Source: Occultella aeris (GTDB lineage Bacteria; Actinomycetota; Actinomycetes; Actinomycetales; Beutenbergiaceae). From it: 42,005 bases of DNA. Shown piece after piece: positions 1 through 8,176 of this stretch (within the stretch, counting starts at the first letter, position 1; each line of letters opens with the position of its first letter). The notes beneath the pieces were generated by a model. It was not told the DNA's origin and made no database searches. It saw only the letters and a list, made by a program, of their open reading frames with translations. Position numbers and translations under genes: made by a program. The stretch lies in contig NZ_CACRYJ010000045.1 of the NCBI RefSeq assembly GCF_902703175.1, positions 1-42,005 of the forward strand, in the 5' to 3' direction.

Positions 1-2
1 AC

Positions 3-1814
3 CCGACCCGCCCGGAGGTGACGCCGACGCCGCAGGTGAGCTCCGCCGTCGTCGTCCTCACTGCGTCCAGGGACGCCGGCGCCGCTCCCCTGCCAGCGGC
101 CACGGTCCCGGCGGCGCTCGTGGCGACGTCGAGCGTCTACGGACAGGTGGTGCACCCACGCGAGCAGCACCCGCTCGGGAGCCTGAGGGACCTCGTCACC
201 GGACTGACCCGGGGCGAGCCGGTGACGCTGCCCGACGGCGGCGACGTCTCGATCGTGCTCGACCTCGGCATCGAGGCGTCCGGGTTCGTGATCGTGGACC
301 TGGACGCCCCGGCCGGGACGGTCGTGGACGTCTACGGCTTCGAGTACATCGAGGGCGAGCGCCGCCAGGAGACCACGGCGATGGACAACACGCTGCGCTA
401 CCGCACGCGGGCCGGACGGCAACGCTACGAGTCCCCGGTGCGGCGTGGGCTGCGCTACCTGCAGCTCGTGGTCCGTCGCGAGGCGGCCGCGCGGGGCCCG
501 GTGACACTGCACGAGGTCGCCGTACGCAACTCCCACTACCCCATCGGCCAAGCGGACCAGGCCGGCGAGTTCGCCGCGAGCGACAGCCTGCTCACCGAGA
601 TCTGGGAGATGTCCCGGCGCACGGTGATCGCCTGCATGGAGGACACGTTCGTCGACTGCCCCGTCTACGAGCAGGCATTCTGGGTCGGCGACACCTACTC
701 CAGCGCCCGGTTCGCGTCCTCGCTGTTCGACGTGGCACCGCTGATCGAGCGCTCGTTGCGGCTGGTGCCCGGGTCCAAGGCGCAGACCCCGCTGCTGGGC
801 TCCCAGGTGCCGTCCGGGTGGACGAACGTGATCCCGGCGTGGACGTTCTTCTGGGTGCTCGCCTGCGAGCAGCACGCCCGGCGCACGGGTGACGCGGCCT
901 TCGCCGGCGGCCTGCTGCCGGAGGCGGTCGAGGCCCTCGACGCGTTCGCCGAGCATCTCGACGGGAACGGCCTGCTGTCCATCGAGGCCTGGAACCTGCT
1001 CGACTGGGCACCGATGGACCAGCCGAACGCCGGGATCGTGACCCACCAGAACGCGCTGTTCGTGATGGCCCTGGACGCCGCGGCCGACCTGGCCGACCTG
1101 GCCGGGACCGGCGAGCGCACAGAACTGGCCGGTGCGCTACGGGCGCGCGCCGAGACGCTGCGCGCGGCGATCGCCACCCACCTGTGGTCGCCGGAGCGGG
1201 AAGCGTTCATCGACGCCATCCACGCCGACGGCACAAGGTCGGAGGTCATCAGCGTGCAGACCCAGATGTTCGCCCACCTCGCCGGCGTCGGCAGCGAGCC
1301 ACAGCGCGAGCGCACCCGCGCGCTCGTGGTCGATCCGCCGTCGGGCCTCGTGCAGATCGGCAGCCCGTGGATGTCGATCTTCCGCTACGACGTGCTCGAG
1401 GCCGCGGGCCGTGCGGACGTGGCGCTGGCCGACCTGCGCCGAGACTACGGCGCCATGATCGAGGCAGGGGCGGTGACCTGCTGGGAGATGTTCCCCGCGC
1501 CGGACCGCCAGTGGCCGACCCGCAGCCACTGCCACGCGTGGTCGGCCGCGCCCGCGTCGTTCCTTCCGGCGGTCGTGCTCGGGATACGCCTGCTCGACGG
1601 CGGAACCCGGGTCGAAATCGCGCCGCACCCGGGCGAACTCGTGTGGGCCCGCGGTGCGGTCCCGCTGCCGGGTGGCGGCCGGGTGGAGGTCGCCTGGGCC
1701 CGCGACGGCGCGGCCCTTGACCTGCAGGTCGCCGCGCCAGCCGGGGTAGAGGTCACCGTCCGTGAGCCGGTCGGGTACACAACGCGGGTGCGGCTCGAGG
1801 ACCCGCCGCCGTGA
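3..1814 (+). CDS. GH78-like alpha-L-rhamnosidase, 5' end missing
   Basis: Likely hydrolyses terminal alpha-L-rhamnose from glycans or plant glycosides. The reading frame is open to the left window edge. The GTG at position 18 has no usable ribosome binding site, because its GGAGG overlaps the codon, so the gene very probably begins outside the window. What remains is about 600 residues: a beta-sandwich stretch, then an (alpha/alpha)6 barrel. DCPVYEQAFWVGD, near residue 215, matches the GH78 catalytic-loop pattern (DCPxxxExxxWxGD). WEMFP followed by SHCHAWSAAP, near residues 495-515, is the usual C-terminal GH78 signature. The family usually has 700-1000 residues, with extra N-terminal carbohydrate-binding modules that would lie upstream. 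No signal peptide can be judged. Family call is firm; the exact substrate is inferred. Confidence 0.85.
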   Translation, partial: PTRPEVTPTPQVSSAVVVLTASRDAGAAPLPAATVPAALVATSSVYGQVVHPREQHPLGSLRDLVTGLTRGEPVTLPDGGDVSIVLDLGIEASGFVIVDLDAPAGTVVDVYGFEYIEGERRQETTAMDNTLRYRTRAGRQRYESPVRRGLRYLQLVVRREAAARGPVTLHEVAVRNSHYPIGQADQAGEFAASDSLLTEIWEMSRRTVIACMEDTFVDCPVYEQAFWVGDTYSSARFASSLFDVAPLIERSLRLVPGSKAQTPLLGSQVPSGWTNVIPAWTFFWVLACEQHARRTGDAAFAGGLLPEAVEALDAFAEHLDGNGLLSIEAWNLLDWAPMDQPNAGIVTHQNALFVMALDAAADLADLAGTGERTELAGALRARAETLRAAIATHLWSPEREAFIDAIHADGTRSEVISVQTQMFAHLAGVGSEPQRERTRALVVDPPSGLVQIGSPWMSIFRYDVLEAAGRADVALADLRRDYGAMIEAGAVTCWEMFPAPDRQWPTRSHCHAWSAAPASFLPAVVLGIRLLDGGTRVEIAPHPGELVWARGAVPLPGGGRVEVAWARDGAALDLQVAAPAGVEVTVREPVGYTTRVRLEDPPP

Positions 1815-1893
1815 GCGAGATACGGATCCGTCCCGGGGGCCGGCGCGGCCGGTCGCCTCGCGGTCGCGGCTGCGCCGGATGACCGCCCCACGG

Positions 1894-1920
1894 GCTTCCA
1901 TCGCTTCCATCGCTTCCACC
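1894..1920. repeat. three tandem 9-bp units
   Basis: The unit GCTTCCATC occurs twice exactly and a third time with one change (GCTTCCACC). It lies in the 191-bp gap between the rhamnosidase and the flavoprotein gene. The gap otherwise shows only GC-rich sequence with no convincing promoter or gene. The repeat is probably a slippage tract. Confidence 0.6.
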
Positions 1921-2005
1921 GTGAACCACCCGACGCCCTGCGAGCCATCCCCGGCACCGACGATCTGCTGTTGCGGACGGCCTGCATCCGGGTTTCGGTT
2001 GCCTC

Positions 2006-2977
2006 ATGACACGCATCGGGTTCCACGCAAGCCATGAGCAGGCCTCGCCGCGGCAGTTGCTCCGAGATGTGCAGCACGCCGAACGCGTCGGATTCGAGAT
2101 GGCCATGTGTTCCGACCACATCGCCCCCTGGAGCAGCCGCCAGGGCCACTCCGGCAACGTGTGGACCTGGCTGGGTGCGGCGCTCGCGCTGACCAGTATT
2201 CCGGTCGGCAGCCTCGCCATTCCCGGACCGCGATACCACCCCGCCGTGCTCGCCCACCAACTGGCGACCCTCGCCCAGATGTTCCCCCACCGGGTGTGGG
2301 CCGCCCTGGGCAGCGGCGAGGCGTTGAACGAACACATCACCGGCGAGCAATGGCCGCGAAAGGAGGTTCGGGTGCAGCGGCTCGAGGAGAGCGTGGCGAT
2401 CATCCGCTCACTGTTGGCCGGCGAGGAGGTCAGCAGGGACGGGCCGGTCCGGGTGGATCGAGCCCGGCTCTGGGATCTGCCCGAGGAGCCGCCGGAGCTG
2501 CTCGCTCCGGCGATCTCGGCCGTCTCCGCTGCGCGTGTGGCCACCTGGGCCGACGGCCTGTTGACCGTGGTCCAGCCTGTCGACACCCTGCGTGAGGTGG
2601 TGGCGGCCTACCGCGGCGCCGGCGGGCGCGGACGCCTGGCACTCCAGTTGCACGTGTCCTGGGCACCCACCGAACAGGAGGCCCTGGCACTGGCCCACGA
2701 CCAGTGGCGAAGCAACGTCTTCGCCCCTCCCGCGCCTGCCGATACTGCGACCACCGAGGCATTCGACGCGTTCTCCGACCGGGTCCCACCGGATTCGGTC
2801 ACGGAGACGGTGCGGGTGTCGGCGGACCTGGGACGGCACCGCGCCTGGATCGGTGAGTATGCCGACCTCGGGTTCGACGACATCTACCTGCACCACGTCG
2901 GACAGGCCCAGGATGCGTTCCTGGACGCATTCGGCGAGCAGGTCCTGCCCGCGGTGAGCGACGGAGGACGGCGATGA
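2006..2977 (+). CDS. LLM-class flavin-dependent oxidoreductase, TIGR03885-like
   Basis: A 323-residue luciferase-fold (TIM barrel) protein. The family includes F420- and FMN-dependent oxidoreductases. GFHASHEQ at the start, MCSDHIAPW near residue 34, RYHPAVLAHQ near 76 and LGSGEALNEHITG near 100 fit the TIGR03885 branch. As I recall, that branch is thought to use FMN rather than F420 because members occur in organisms without F420; this is memory, not tested. Its last four bases (ATGA) overlap the start of the GH13 gene, so the two are translationally coupled. This pairing with an amylase-like enzyme is one I recognise from other actinobacteria. The ATG start fits the family's N-terminus, but no clear Shine-Dalgarno precedes it. 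Substrate unknown. Confidence 0.85.
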   Translation: MTRIGFHASHEQASPRQLLRDVQHAERVGFEMAMCSDHIAPWSSRQGHSGNVWTWLGAALALTSIPVGSLAIPGPRYHPAVLAHQLATLAQMFPHRVWAALGSGEALNEHITGEQWPRKEVRVQRLEESVAIIRSLLAGEEVSRDGPVRVDRARLWDLPEEPPELLAPAISAVSAARVATWADGLLTVVQPVDTLREVVAAYRGAGGRGRLALQLHVSWAPTEQEALALAHDQWRSNVFAPPAPADTATTEAFDAFSDRVPPDSVTETVRVSADLGRHRAWIGEYADLGFDDIYLHHVGQAQDAFLDAFGEQVLPAVSDGGRR

Positions 2978-4656
2978 GAACAACCCGGACGAGCGACCTG
3001 TGGTGGAAGAGCTCGGTGATCTACTGCCTCGACGTGGAGACCTTCCTGGACTCCGACGGTGACGGAACGGGGGACCTGGCCGGCCTCGCGCAACGGATCG
3101 ACTACCTGGCACAGCTCGGGATCAACTGCCTGTGGCTGATGCCCTTCTACCCCAGCCCCGACCGTGATGACGGCTACGACATCACGGACTTCTACGGCGT
3201 GGACGCACGGCTCGGCAACCATGGCCAACTCGTGGAGGTGGTACGGACTGCGCACGATCGCGGGATGCGGGTGATCGCCGATCTCATCATCAACCACACC
3301 TCGGACCAGCACCCCTGGTTCCGGTCGGCCCGGCGGAGCAGGAACAGCCGGTACCGGGACTACTACGTCTGGCGGGACACGGAGCCACCGGACACGAGCG
3401 GCGAGGTCGTCTTCCCCGACCAGGAGGAGTCCATCTGGGAACGCGAGGAGAGGACCGAGTCGTGGTACCTCCACCACTTCTACCGGCACCAACCCGATCT
3501 GAACGTGGCCAATCCGCTGGTGCGCGAGGAAATCCTGCGGGTCATCGGGTTCTGGCTGGAGCTCGGCATCGACGGCTTCCGGGTCGATGCGGTCCCGTTC
3601 TTCATCAAGGACGCCGAGACGCTCGGTGCCGATGGCGGTGAGTCGGCGGTTCCGGACGACCCGCACCAGATCCTGAAGGAGATCCGTGCGTTCCTGACCC
3701 GTCGCAAGGGCTCGGCGATGATGCTCGGGGAGGTCAACGTCGCCCGTGCGGAGCAGCTGGAGTACTTCGGCGGTGACGATGGGGACGAACTGACCATGAT
3801 GTTCGATTTCATCGCCATGCAGGCCTTGTACCTGTCCCTCGCCCGAGGGGATGCGACGCCGCTGGCCGAGGCCCTCGAAGATCGGCCACCGATCCATCCC
3901 ACCTGCCAGTGGGCCAACTTCCTGCGCAACCACGACGAACTCACCCTGGACAAGCTGACCGGCGAGGAGCGTCAGGAGGTGTTCGCAGCCTTCGGCCCCG
4001 AACCGCAGATGCAACTCTACGGACGTGGTCTCAAGCGCCGGCTGCCGACGATGCTGTCCGGTGATCCACGCCGGCTCAGGATGGCCTACAGCCTCATGTT
4101 CTCCCTCCCGGGCACACCGACGATCTACTACGGCGAGGAGATCGGGATGGGGGAAGACCTCGCCGTCGAGGGGCGGATGGCCGTGCGTACCCCCATGCAG
4201 TGGACCGACGGGCACAACGGCGGGTTCTCGGCTGCGTCCCCCGGCCGGCTGATCCAGGCCGTGGTGGGAGACGGGTACGGCCCGGAGCACGTCAACGTCC
4301 GCGACCAACGCCACGACCCCGATTCCATGTGGACCTTCATGCGGGAGCTGATCGCCGTGCGGCGTACCTGCTTCGAGCTGGGCTGGGGTGCGTTCTCGCT
4401 GCTGCCCACCGATGCCCCGCAGGTGTTGGCCCACCGCTGCGACCTGGAGGGCTCGGCCGTGGTGGCGATCCACAACCTCGGGCCGGATCCGGTCACGGTC
4501 CAATTACCGATGACCGACGTCGAACGACCGGACCAGATCGTCGACCTGCTGGCGCGCGACGGTGTCACACCCGGCGTCGGCACGCTCGAGGTTGCCCTGG
4601 GCGGCTACGACTACCGGTGGTTCCGGATCGGGGGCGAGGGACTCCTGGGCGCCTAG
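2974..4656 (+). CDS. GH13 alpha-amylase family enzyme (trehalose synthase-like)
   Basis: A 560-residue alpha-glucan or alpha-glucoside active enzyme: a (beta/alpha)8 barrel plus a C-terminal beta domain. All four GH13 regions are visible: DLIINHTSD near residue 105, GFRVDAV with the nucleophile Asp near 204, GEVNV with the acid/base Glu near 252, and LRNHDE with the stabilising Asp near 320. WWKSSVIYCLDVETFLDSDGDG at the start and the TPMQW segment near 410 resemble trehalose synthases and oligo-glucosidases. There is no signal peptide, so it should act in the cytoplasm. Its start overlaps the upstream flavoprotein gene by ATGA, implying stoichiometric production. Whether it makes trehalose, hydrolyses glucosides or transfers glucose cannot be read from the sequence. 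Confidence 0.88.
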   Translation: MRTTRTSDLWWKSSVIYCLDVETFLDSDGDGTGDLAGLAQRIDYLAQLGINCLWLMPFYPSPDRDDGYDITDFYGVDARLGNHGQLVEVVRTAHDRGMRVIADLIINHTSDQHPWFRSARRSRNSRYRDYYVWRDTEPPDTSGEVVFPDQEESIWEREERTESWYLHHFYRHQPDLNVANPLVREEILRVIGFWLELGIDGFRVDAVPFFIKDAETLGADGGESAVPDDPHQILKEIRAFLTRRKGSAMMLGEVNVARAEQLEYFGGDDGDELTMMFDFIAMQALYLSLARGDATPLAEALEDRPPIHPTCQWANFLRNHDELTLDKLTGEERQEVFAAFGPEPQMQLYGRGLKRRLPTMLSGDPRRLRMAYSLMFSLPGTPTIYYGEEIGMGEDLAVEGRMAVRTPMQWTDGHNGGFSAASPGRLIQAVVGDGYGPEHVNVRDQRHDPDSMWTFMRELIAVRRTCFELGWGAFSLLPTDAPQVLAHRCDLEGSAVVAIHNLGPDPVTVQLPMTDVERPDQIVDLLARDGVTPGVGTLEVALGGYDYRWFRIGGEGLLGA

Positions 4657-4680
4657 CGCCGACCCCGCCGACCGGTAGAC

Positions 4681-4710
4681 TCAGATGAGCGAGTATGTTT
4701 GCTCATCTGA
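4681..4710. promoter_or_regulatory. perfect inverted repeat, likely SorC-regulator operator
   Basis: TCAGATGAGC, a 10-bp spacer (GAGTATGTTT) and GCTCATCTGA form a perfect inverted repeat directly upstream of the regulator's likely GTG start at 4731. The left arm and spacer recur upstream of the mannitol-type dehydrogenase: 15 of the first 17 bases match. The position suggests autoregulation. That the neighbouring SorC protein binds here is inferred. Confidence 0.7.
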
Positions 4711-4730
4711 CAGCCGCCGAGGAGGCTCTC

Positions 4731-5690
4731 GTGCCCGACGTCGACGATCCGGAGCTGCTGCGCGAGGTCAGCGTGGACTTCTACCTGGACGGCCGCTCCA
4801 AGGTGGAGATCGCCAAGGAGCGCGGGCTGTCCCGATTCCAGGTGGCGCGGATGCTGAACACGGCACGCGACCTGGGCATCGTCCGGATCGAGATCTCCAC
4901 CCCGGCCCATCTGGACAACTCCACCGGTAGCGCCCTGGCACAGGCCCTCGGCGTGCGCGAGGTGATCGTCTCCTCCGGCGGCTCCAGCACGTCCCCGCGG
5001 GACGCCCTGGCTCGTGCGGTGGCCCGCACGCTCGTGGATCGGGCCAAGCCGCAGATGACGATCGGCGTCTCCTGGTCCCGGACCATCGAGCTAGCCGCCG
5101 CACACATCGAGCACCTACCGCCCTGTGACGTGGTGCAGCTCGTGGGGGCCCAGCCGGTGGAGGGCAGCGGCAACTCGCTCGAGATGATCCAGCGCTTCAA
5201 GAGCCTTCCGGGCGTGCGCACCTGGCCCATCTGGGCGCCGCTCGTGGTCCAGGACGAGGCCACGGCCGCCGGCCTGCGCGCTCAACCCCAGATCGCTCGG
5301 GCCCTCGAGCGTGCGGACCAGCTGGACATCGCCGTCGTCGCCGTCGGCGGCTGGTCGTCGGAGTCGTCGACCGTGTACTCGAACGTGAGCAGGTCCGACA
5401 TCGCCGACGCCGCCGCCGCGGGCGCGGTCGGCGAGTGCTCTGGCCGCCTGTTCGACGACGCCGGCCGGCTCGTGCCGACTCCGCTGGACGGGCGGATCGT
5501 GGGCGTCGGCCTTGACCAGTTGCGCCGCACCCCCGAGGTCATCATCAGCGCCCACGGCGCGGCCGCGGCCCGGGCCGTGCGCGCAGCCGTCCGTGGCGGC
5601 ATCGGATCCACGCTGGTGCTCGATCCGGCCGCAGCCGGTGCCCTGACCGAGATCCTGCGCGCCGAGTCCGCAGCGGTATCGGTCGACTGA
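4731..5690 (+). CDS. SorC/DeoR-type sugar-responsive transcriptional regulator
   Basis: A 319-residue repressor or activator with an N-terminal helix-turn-helix (KVEIAKERGLSRFQVARML, about residues 23-41 from this start) and a C-terminal SorC sugar-phosphate-binding domain (IGVSWSRTI, VVQLVGAQP, VIISAHGAAAARAV). I chose GTG at 4731 because CGAGGAGG lies about 5-7 nt before it. The upstream in-frame ATG at 4695 has no Shine-Dalgarno and sits inside the inverted repeat. The gene converges with the mannitol-type dehydrogenase, whose promoter carries a related half-site, so it probably controls polyol use as well as itself. The inducer is likely a phosphorylated sugar or polyol; its identity is not visible. 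Confidence 0.88.
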   Translation: MPDVDDPELLREVSVDFYLDGRSKVEIAKERGLSRFQVARMLNTARDLGIVRIEISTPAHLDNSTGSALAQALGVREVIVSSGGSSTSPRDALARAVARTLVDRAKPQMTIGVSWSRTIELAAAHIEHLPPCDVVQLVGAQPVEGSGNSLEMIQRFKSLPGVRTWPIWAPLVVQDEATAAGLRAQPQIARALERADQLDIAVVAVGGWSSESSTVYSNVSRSDIADAAAAGAVGECSGRLFDDAGRLVPTPLDGRIVGVGLDQLRRTPEVIISAHGAAAARAVRAAVRGGIGSTLVLDPAAAGALTEILRAESAAVSVD

Positions 5691-5727
5691 CCGGGCCGGC
5701 GGCGCGCCGAAAGTCTCGCGGTGCCAC

Positions 5728-7212
5728 TCAGTCGAGTTCGGTCTCGGCCAGGTCCTCGAGCGTCGCCCGGGCGCCGTCGCGGTGCAGCGAGGCCAGGGCC
5801 GAGCGGTAGGGCCCGACGAACCGGTCGTCGTCGACGAGGTCACCGAACAGGTCCCGGTCGCGGATGAAGGCCAGCTCGTCCCGCTCGTGTGTCCGCGCGA
5901 CCGCCGTGAGCTGCTCGGCGAGCCGATCCACGACCTCGATCGGTGCCCCCGCCTCGTCGACACCCTCCGCGTAGCGGGCCCAGCTGGCCACGATCGCGGC
6001 CGAGAGCCGCACCTCGCCGCCGCCGGCGAGGTTCTCGCGGATCACGGGCACGAGCCACTTCGGGATCCGGTCGGAGGACTCGGCGCACAGCCGGGCCAGC
6101 GTGTCGCGGACGTTGGGGTTGGAGAACCGCTCGATCAGGGTCTGCTTGTACGCCGTGAGGTCCACACCCGGGACTGGCCGCAGCGTCGGGGTCGCCTCCA
6201 GATCCATGTAGGCGAGCAGGAACGCTGAGAACAGCGGGTCCTGGCACGCGTCGTGGACCAGCCGGTATCCGGCCAGGTACCCGAAGTAGGCGACCGCTTG
6301 GTGGCTGGCGTTCAACAGCCGGAGCTTCATCAGCTCGTACGGCATCACGTCCTCGACGACCTGGACGCCGACGTCTTCGTACGGCGGGCGGCCGTCGGCG
6401 AACTTCTCCTCCAGCACCCACTGGGTGAACGGCTCACACACGACCGGCCAGGCGTCGTCGATGCCGAACCGCTCGGCCACCAGGGCCCGGTCGTCGTCGG
6501 TGGTGACCGGGGTGATGCGGTCGACCATCGAGTTCGGGAACGGAACTTCTGCCTCGATCCAGTCGGCCAGCTCGGCATCCTTGGCCCGTGCGAACGCGAC
6601 GAACATCTTGTGCGCCACCTCGCCGTTGCCCTGGATGTTGTCGCAGCTCATCACGGTGAACGCAGGCGTGCCGCGGTCCCGACGGCGGCGCAGCGCCTCG
6701 GTCACGTACGCGAAGGACGTGCTGGGCACGGCGCCGTCGACCAGGTCCGCTCGGACCTGGACGTTGCCCAGGTCGAACTCGCCCGTCACCGGGTTGACGT
6801 TGTAGCCGCCCTCGGTGACCGTCAGGGAGACGATCCGCACCCGCGGGTCCGCCATCTTCTCGATGGCAACCTCGGGGTCGTCGGGTCCGTACAGGTAGTC
6901 GACGATGGAGCCGATGACGGTCGGCTCGATCGTGCCGTCGGCGTGCTTGAGGACGAGCGTATAGAGGCCGTCCTGAGCCTTGAGCGCGTCCCGCATCCGC
7001 GCGTCCCCGGGCAGCAGACCGAGCCCACAGATCGCCCAGTCGAGCGCCTTTCCCTCGCGCATCAGCCGGTCGAGATACATCGCCTGGTGCGCCCGGTGGA
7101 AGCCGCCCACACCGATGTGCACGATCCCGGCGGTCAGAGCGGACCGGTCATAATCCGGCACCTTCACGGATCCACCGAGACCCTGAACCGTCTCGTCCTT
7201 GAGCAGAGTCAT
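5728..7212 (-). CDS. mannitol 2-dehydrogenase family polyol dehydrogenase
   Basis: A 494-residue NAD(P)-dependent polyol dehydrogenase of the long-chain mannitol dehydrogenase/fructuronate reductase family. It would oxidise mannitol or a similar hexitol to a ketose, or reduce a uronate-derived keto acid. HIGVGGFHRAHQ near residue 33 is the Rossmann dinucleotide site. MKLRLLNASH near residue 293 carries the family's catalytic Lys with the following Asn and His. The length is almost the same as that of the Pseudomonas mannitol 2-dehydrogenase, which favours mannitol over fructuronate. AAGGA lies about 8 nt before the ATG. A SorC-type half-site is located 41-70 bp upstream. It converges with the SorC gene across 37 bp. 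Confidence 0.88.
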   Translation of the reverse strand: MTLLKDETVQGLGGSVKVPDYDRSALTAGIVHIGVGGFHRAHQAMYLDRLMREGKALDWAICGLGLLPGDARMRDALKAQDGLYTLVLKHADGTIEPTVIGSIVDYLYGPDDPEVAIEKMADPRVRIVSLTVTEGGYNVNPVTGEFDLGNVQVRADLVDGAVPSTSFAYVTEALRRRRDRGTPAFTVMSCDNIQGNGEVAHKMFVAFARAKDAELADWIEAEVPFPNSMVDRITPVTTDDDRALVAERFGIDDAWPVVCEPFTQWVLEEKFADGRPPYEDVGVQVVEDVMPYELMKLRLLNASHQAVAYFGYLAGYRLVHDACQDPLFSAFLLAYMDLEATPTLRPVPGVDLTAYKQTLIERFSNPNVRDTLARLCAESSDRIPKWLVPVIRENLAGGGEVRLSAAIVASWARYAEGVDEAGAPIEVVDRLAEQLTAVARTHERDELAFIRDRDLFGDLVDDDRFVGPYRSALASLHRDGARATLEDLAETELD

Positions 7213-7252
7213 CGCTGATTTCCTTCGTCCGACGTACGTTGAGCCGACGATA

Positions 7253-7282
7253 TCAGGTGAGCGACTATGGCCTCACAAATGA
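7253..7282. promoter_or_regulatory. candidate SorC operator of the polyol dehydrogenase
   Basis: TCAGGTGAGCGACTATG, at 7253-7269, matches 15 of 17 bases at the left end of the perfect repeat at 4681. A weaker inverted repeat, GTGAG-N10-CTCAC, spans 7257-7276. It lies 41 bp upstream of the dehydrogenase start on the other strand. The right half is less well conserved than in the regulator's own site. Confidence 0.55.
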
Positions 7283-7301
7283 GCGCGCCTTATCGGGCGG
7301 G

Positions 7302-7646
7302 CTAGTCGGCGATGCGGATGGCCACCACCTCGCACTGCACCGGGGATGACGTCCCACACTCACCTTCGATCCAGATCTCGACCTCGTCCCCGTCCGCCAG
7401 GTCATCCACCTGAACGTGCACGCCGTCGCCGTCCACGACGACCGGGTGGTCATCGGCACCCGCCAGGTCCATTCCTTCGAAGCGCTCGGGCACCGCATCC
7501 ACCACCCTCGGGCCTGCGCCCCCGGCCGCCACGGACACGACGCCGGTCGCGTTCGGCTCGCGATCCGGAATGGCGGGACCGCTGCAGGATGACAGGACCA
7601 GCGTGGCCACCAGCACTCCAGCCACGGTCAGCGGTCGATGCGTCAT
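7302..7646 (-). CDS. small secreted lipoprotein, unknown function
   Basis: A 114-residue protein beginning with Arg in the n-region, a hydrophobic stretch (VAGVLVATLVLSSC) and a lipobox ending in Cys near residue 21. It should be lipid-anchored on the outer face of the membrane. The mature part is acidic and beta-rich (VHVQVDDLADGDEVEIWIEGEC) and has two further Cys residues that might form a disulfide. GAGG lies 6 nt before the ATG. It is the last of three same-strand genes of unknown function. I do not recognise a family. Confidence 0.7.
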   Translation of the reverse strand: MTHRPLTVAGVLVATLVLSSCSGPAIPDREPNATGVVSVAAGGAGPRVVDAVPERFEGMDLAGADDHPVVVDGDGVHVQVDDLADGDEVEIWIEGECGTSSPVQCEVVAIRIAD

Positions 7647-7690
7647 GCCTCACCTCGTGTGCGCGTCGGTGGCGGCGGGCGGATTCGGCG

Positions 7691-8176
7691 TCACCGCGTC
7701 GCCGGTTCAGGCCAACCTGCGAGCGCTCCGATGACAGCCAGGCCGAGCCAGCGGCCCCGGAACACCAGATTCGACGACGTGCCGGTGACATGCAACTCCC
7801 AGGGCGCCGTGGCGAACTTCGGCCGAGCGGAGCGTATGCGGGGCCGCGCGTCCGTCAGCGTGAGTTCGTGCAGGGGAACGATCCGCCGGTGTTCATGCCC
7901 GTCCATGTAGTTGATCCATGCTTGCTCGACGGAACACTCGACGGGACTCCACCCCGCCAACGGCGAGAGCCATGGCGCCCGTCCACGCACCGCCACCTCG
8001 ACTCCGTCGACGTAGTCGTTCGAGTCCTCCGTCGCAGGTGCCCACGTACCGGCGAGGCCGCCCGACGGCAGACTTCCGGTGACGATCTCGAAAATGGCGT
8101 CCGCCGACATAGCCACACGCCATGGCCACGTCGCTGCCTCAAGACGCCAGCCGATGATCTCCTCCGCGGCCACCAT
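7691..8176 (-). CDS. hypothetical protein
   Basis: About 161 residues, rich in Trp and without a signal peptide or clear membrane segment. ATG at 8176 is preferred: GGGAG lies 5 nt before it, and it overlaps the stop of the upstream membrane-protein gene (TGATG), so translation is coupled. A GTG one codon earlier is also possible. The sequence has short beta-like stretches (EVAVRGRAPWLSPLAGW, WELHVTGTSSNLVFRG) and no motif I can name. Codon usage looks ordinary for a coding gene. A role shared with its two neighbours is likely, but its nature is unknown. Confidence 0.6.
   Translation of the reverse strand: MVAAEEIIGWRLEAATWPWRVAMSADAIFEIVTGSLPSGGLAGTWAPATEDSNDYVDGVEVAVRGRAPWLSPLAGWSPVECSVEQAWINYMDGHEHRRIVPLHELTLTDARPRIRSARPKFATAPWELHVTGTSSNLVFRGRWLGLAVIGALAGWPEPATR

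Noticed and set aside
1894-1920. 9-bp tandem repeat as a regulatory array
   Set aside because: Only three units, one imperfect, with no second site elsewhere; simple slippage explains it.
2884-4503. 539-codon open frame antisense to the GH13 gene
   Set aside because: The plus-strand gene has all four GH13 regions. The antisense product is His/Val/Arg-rich shadow sequence.
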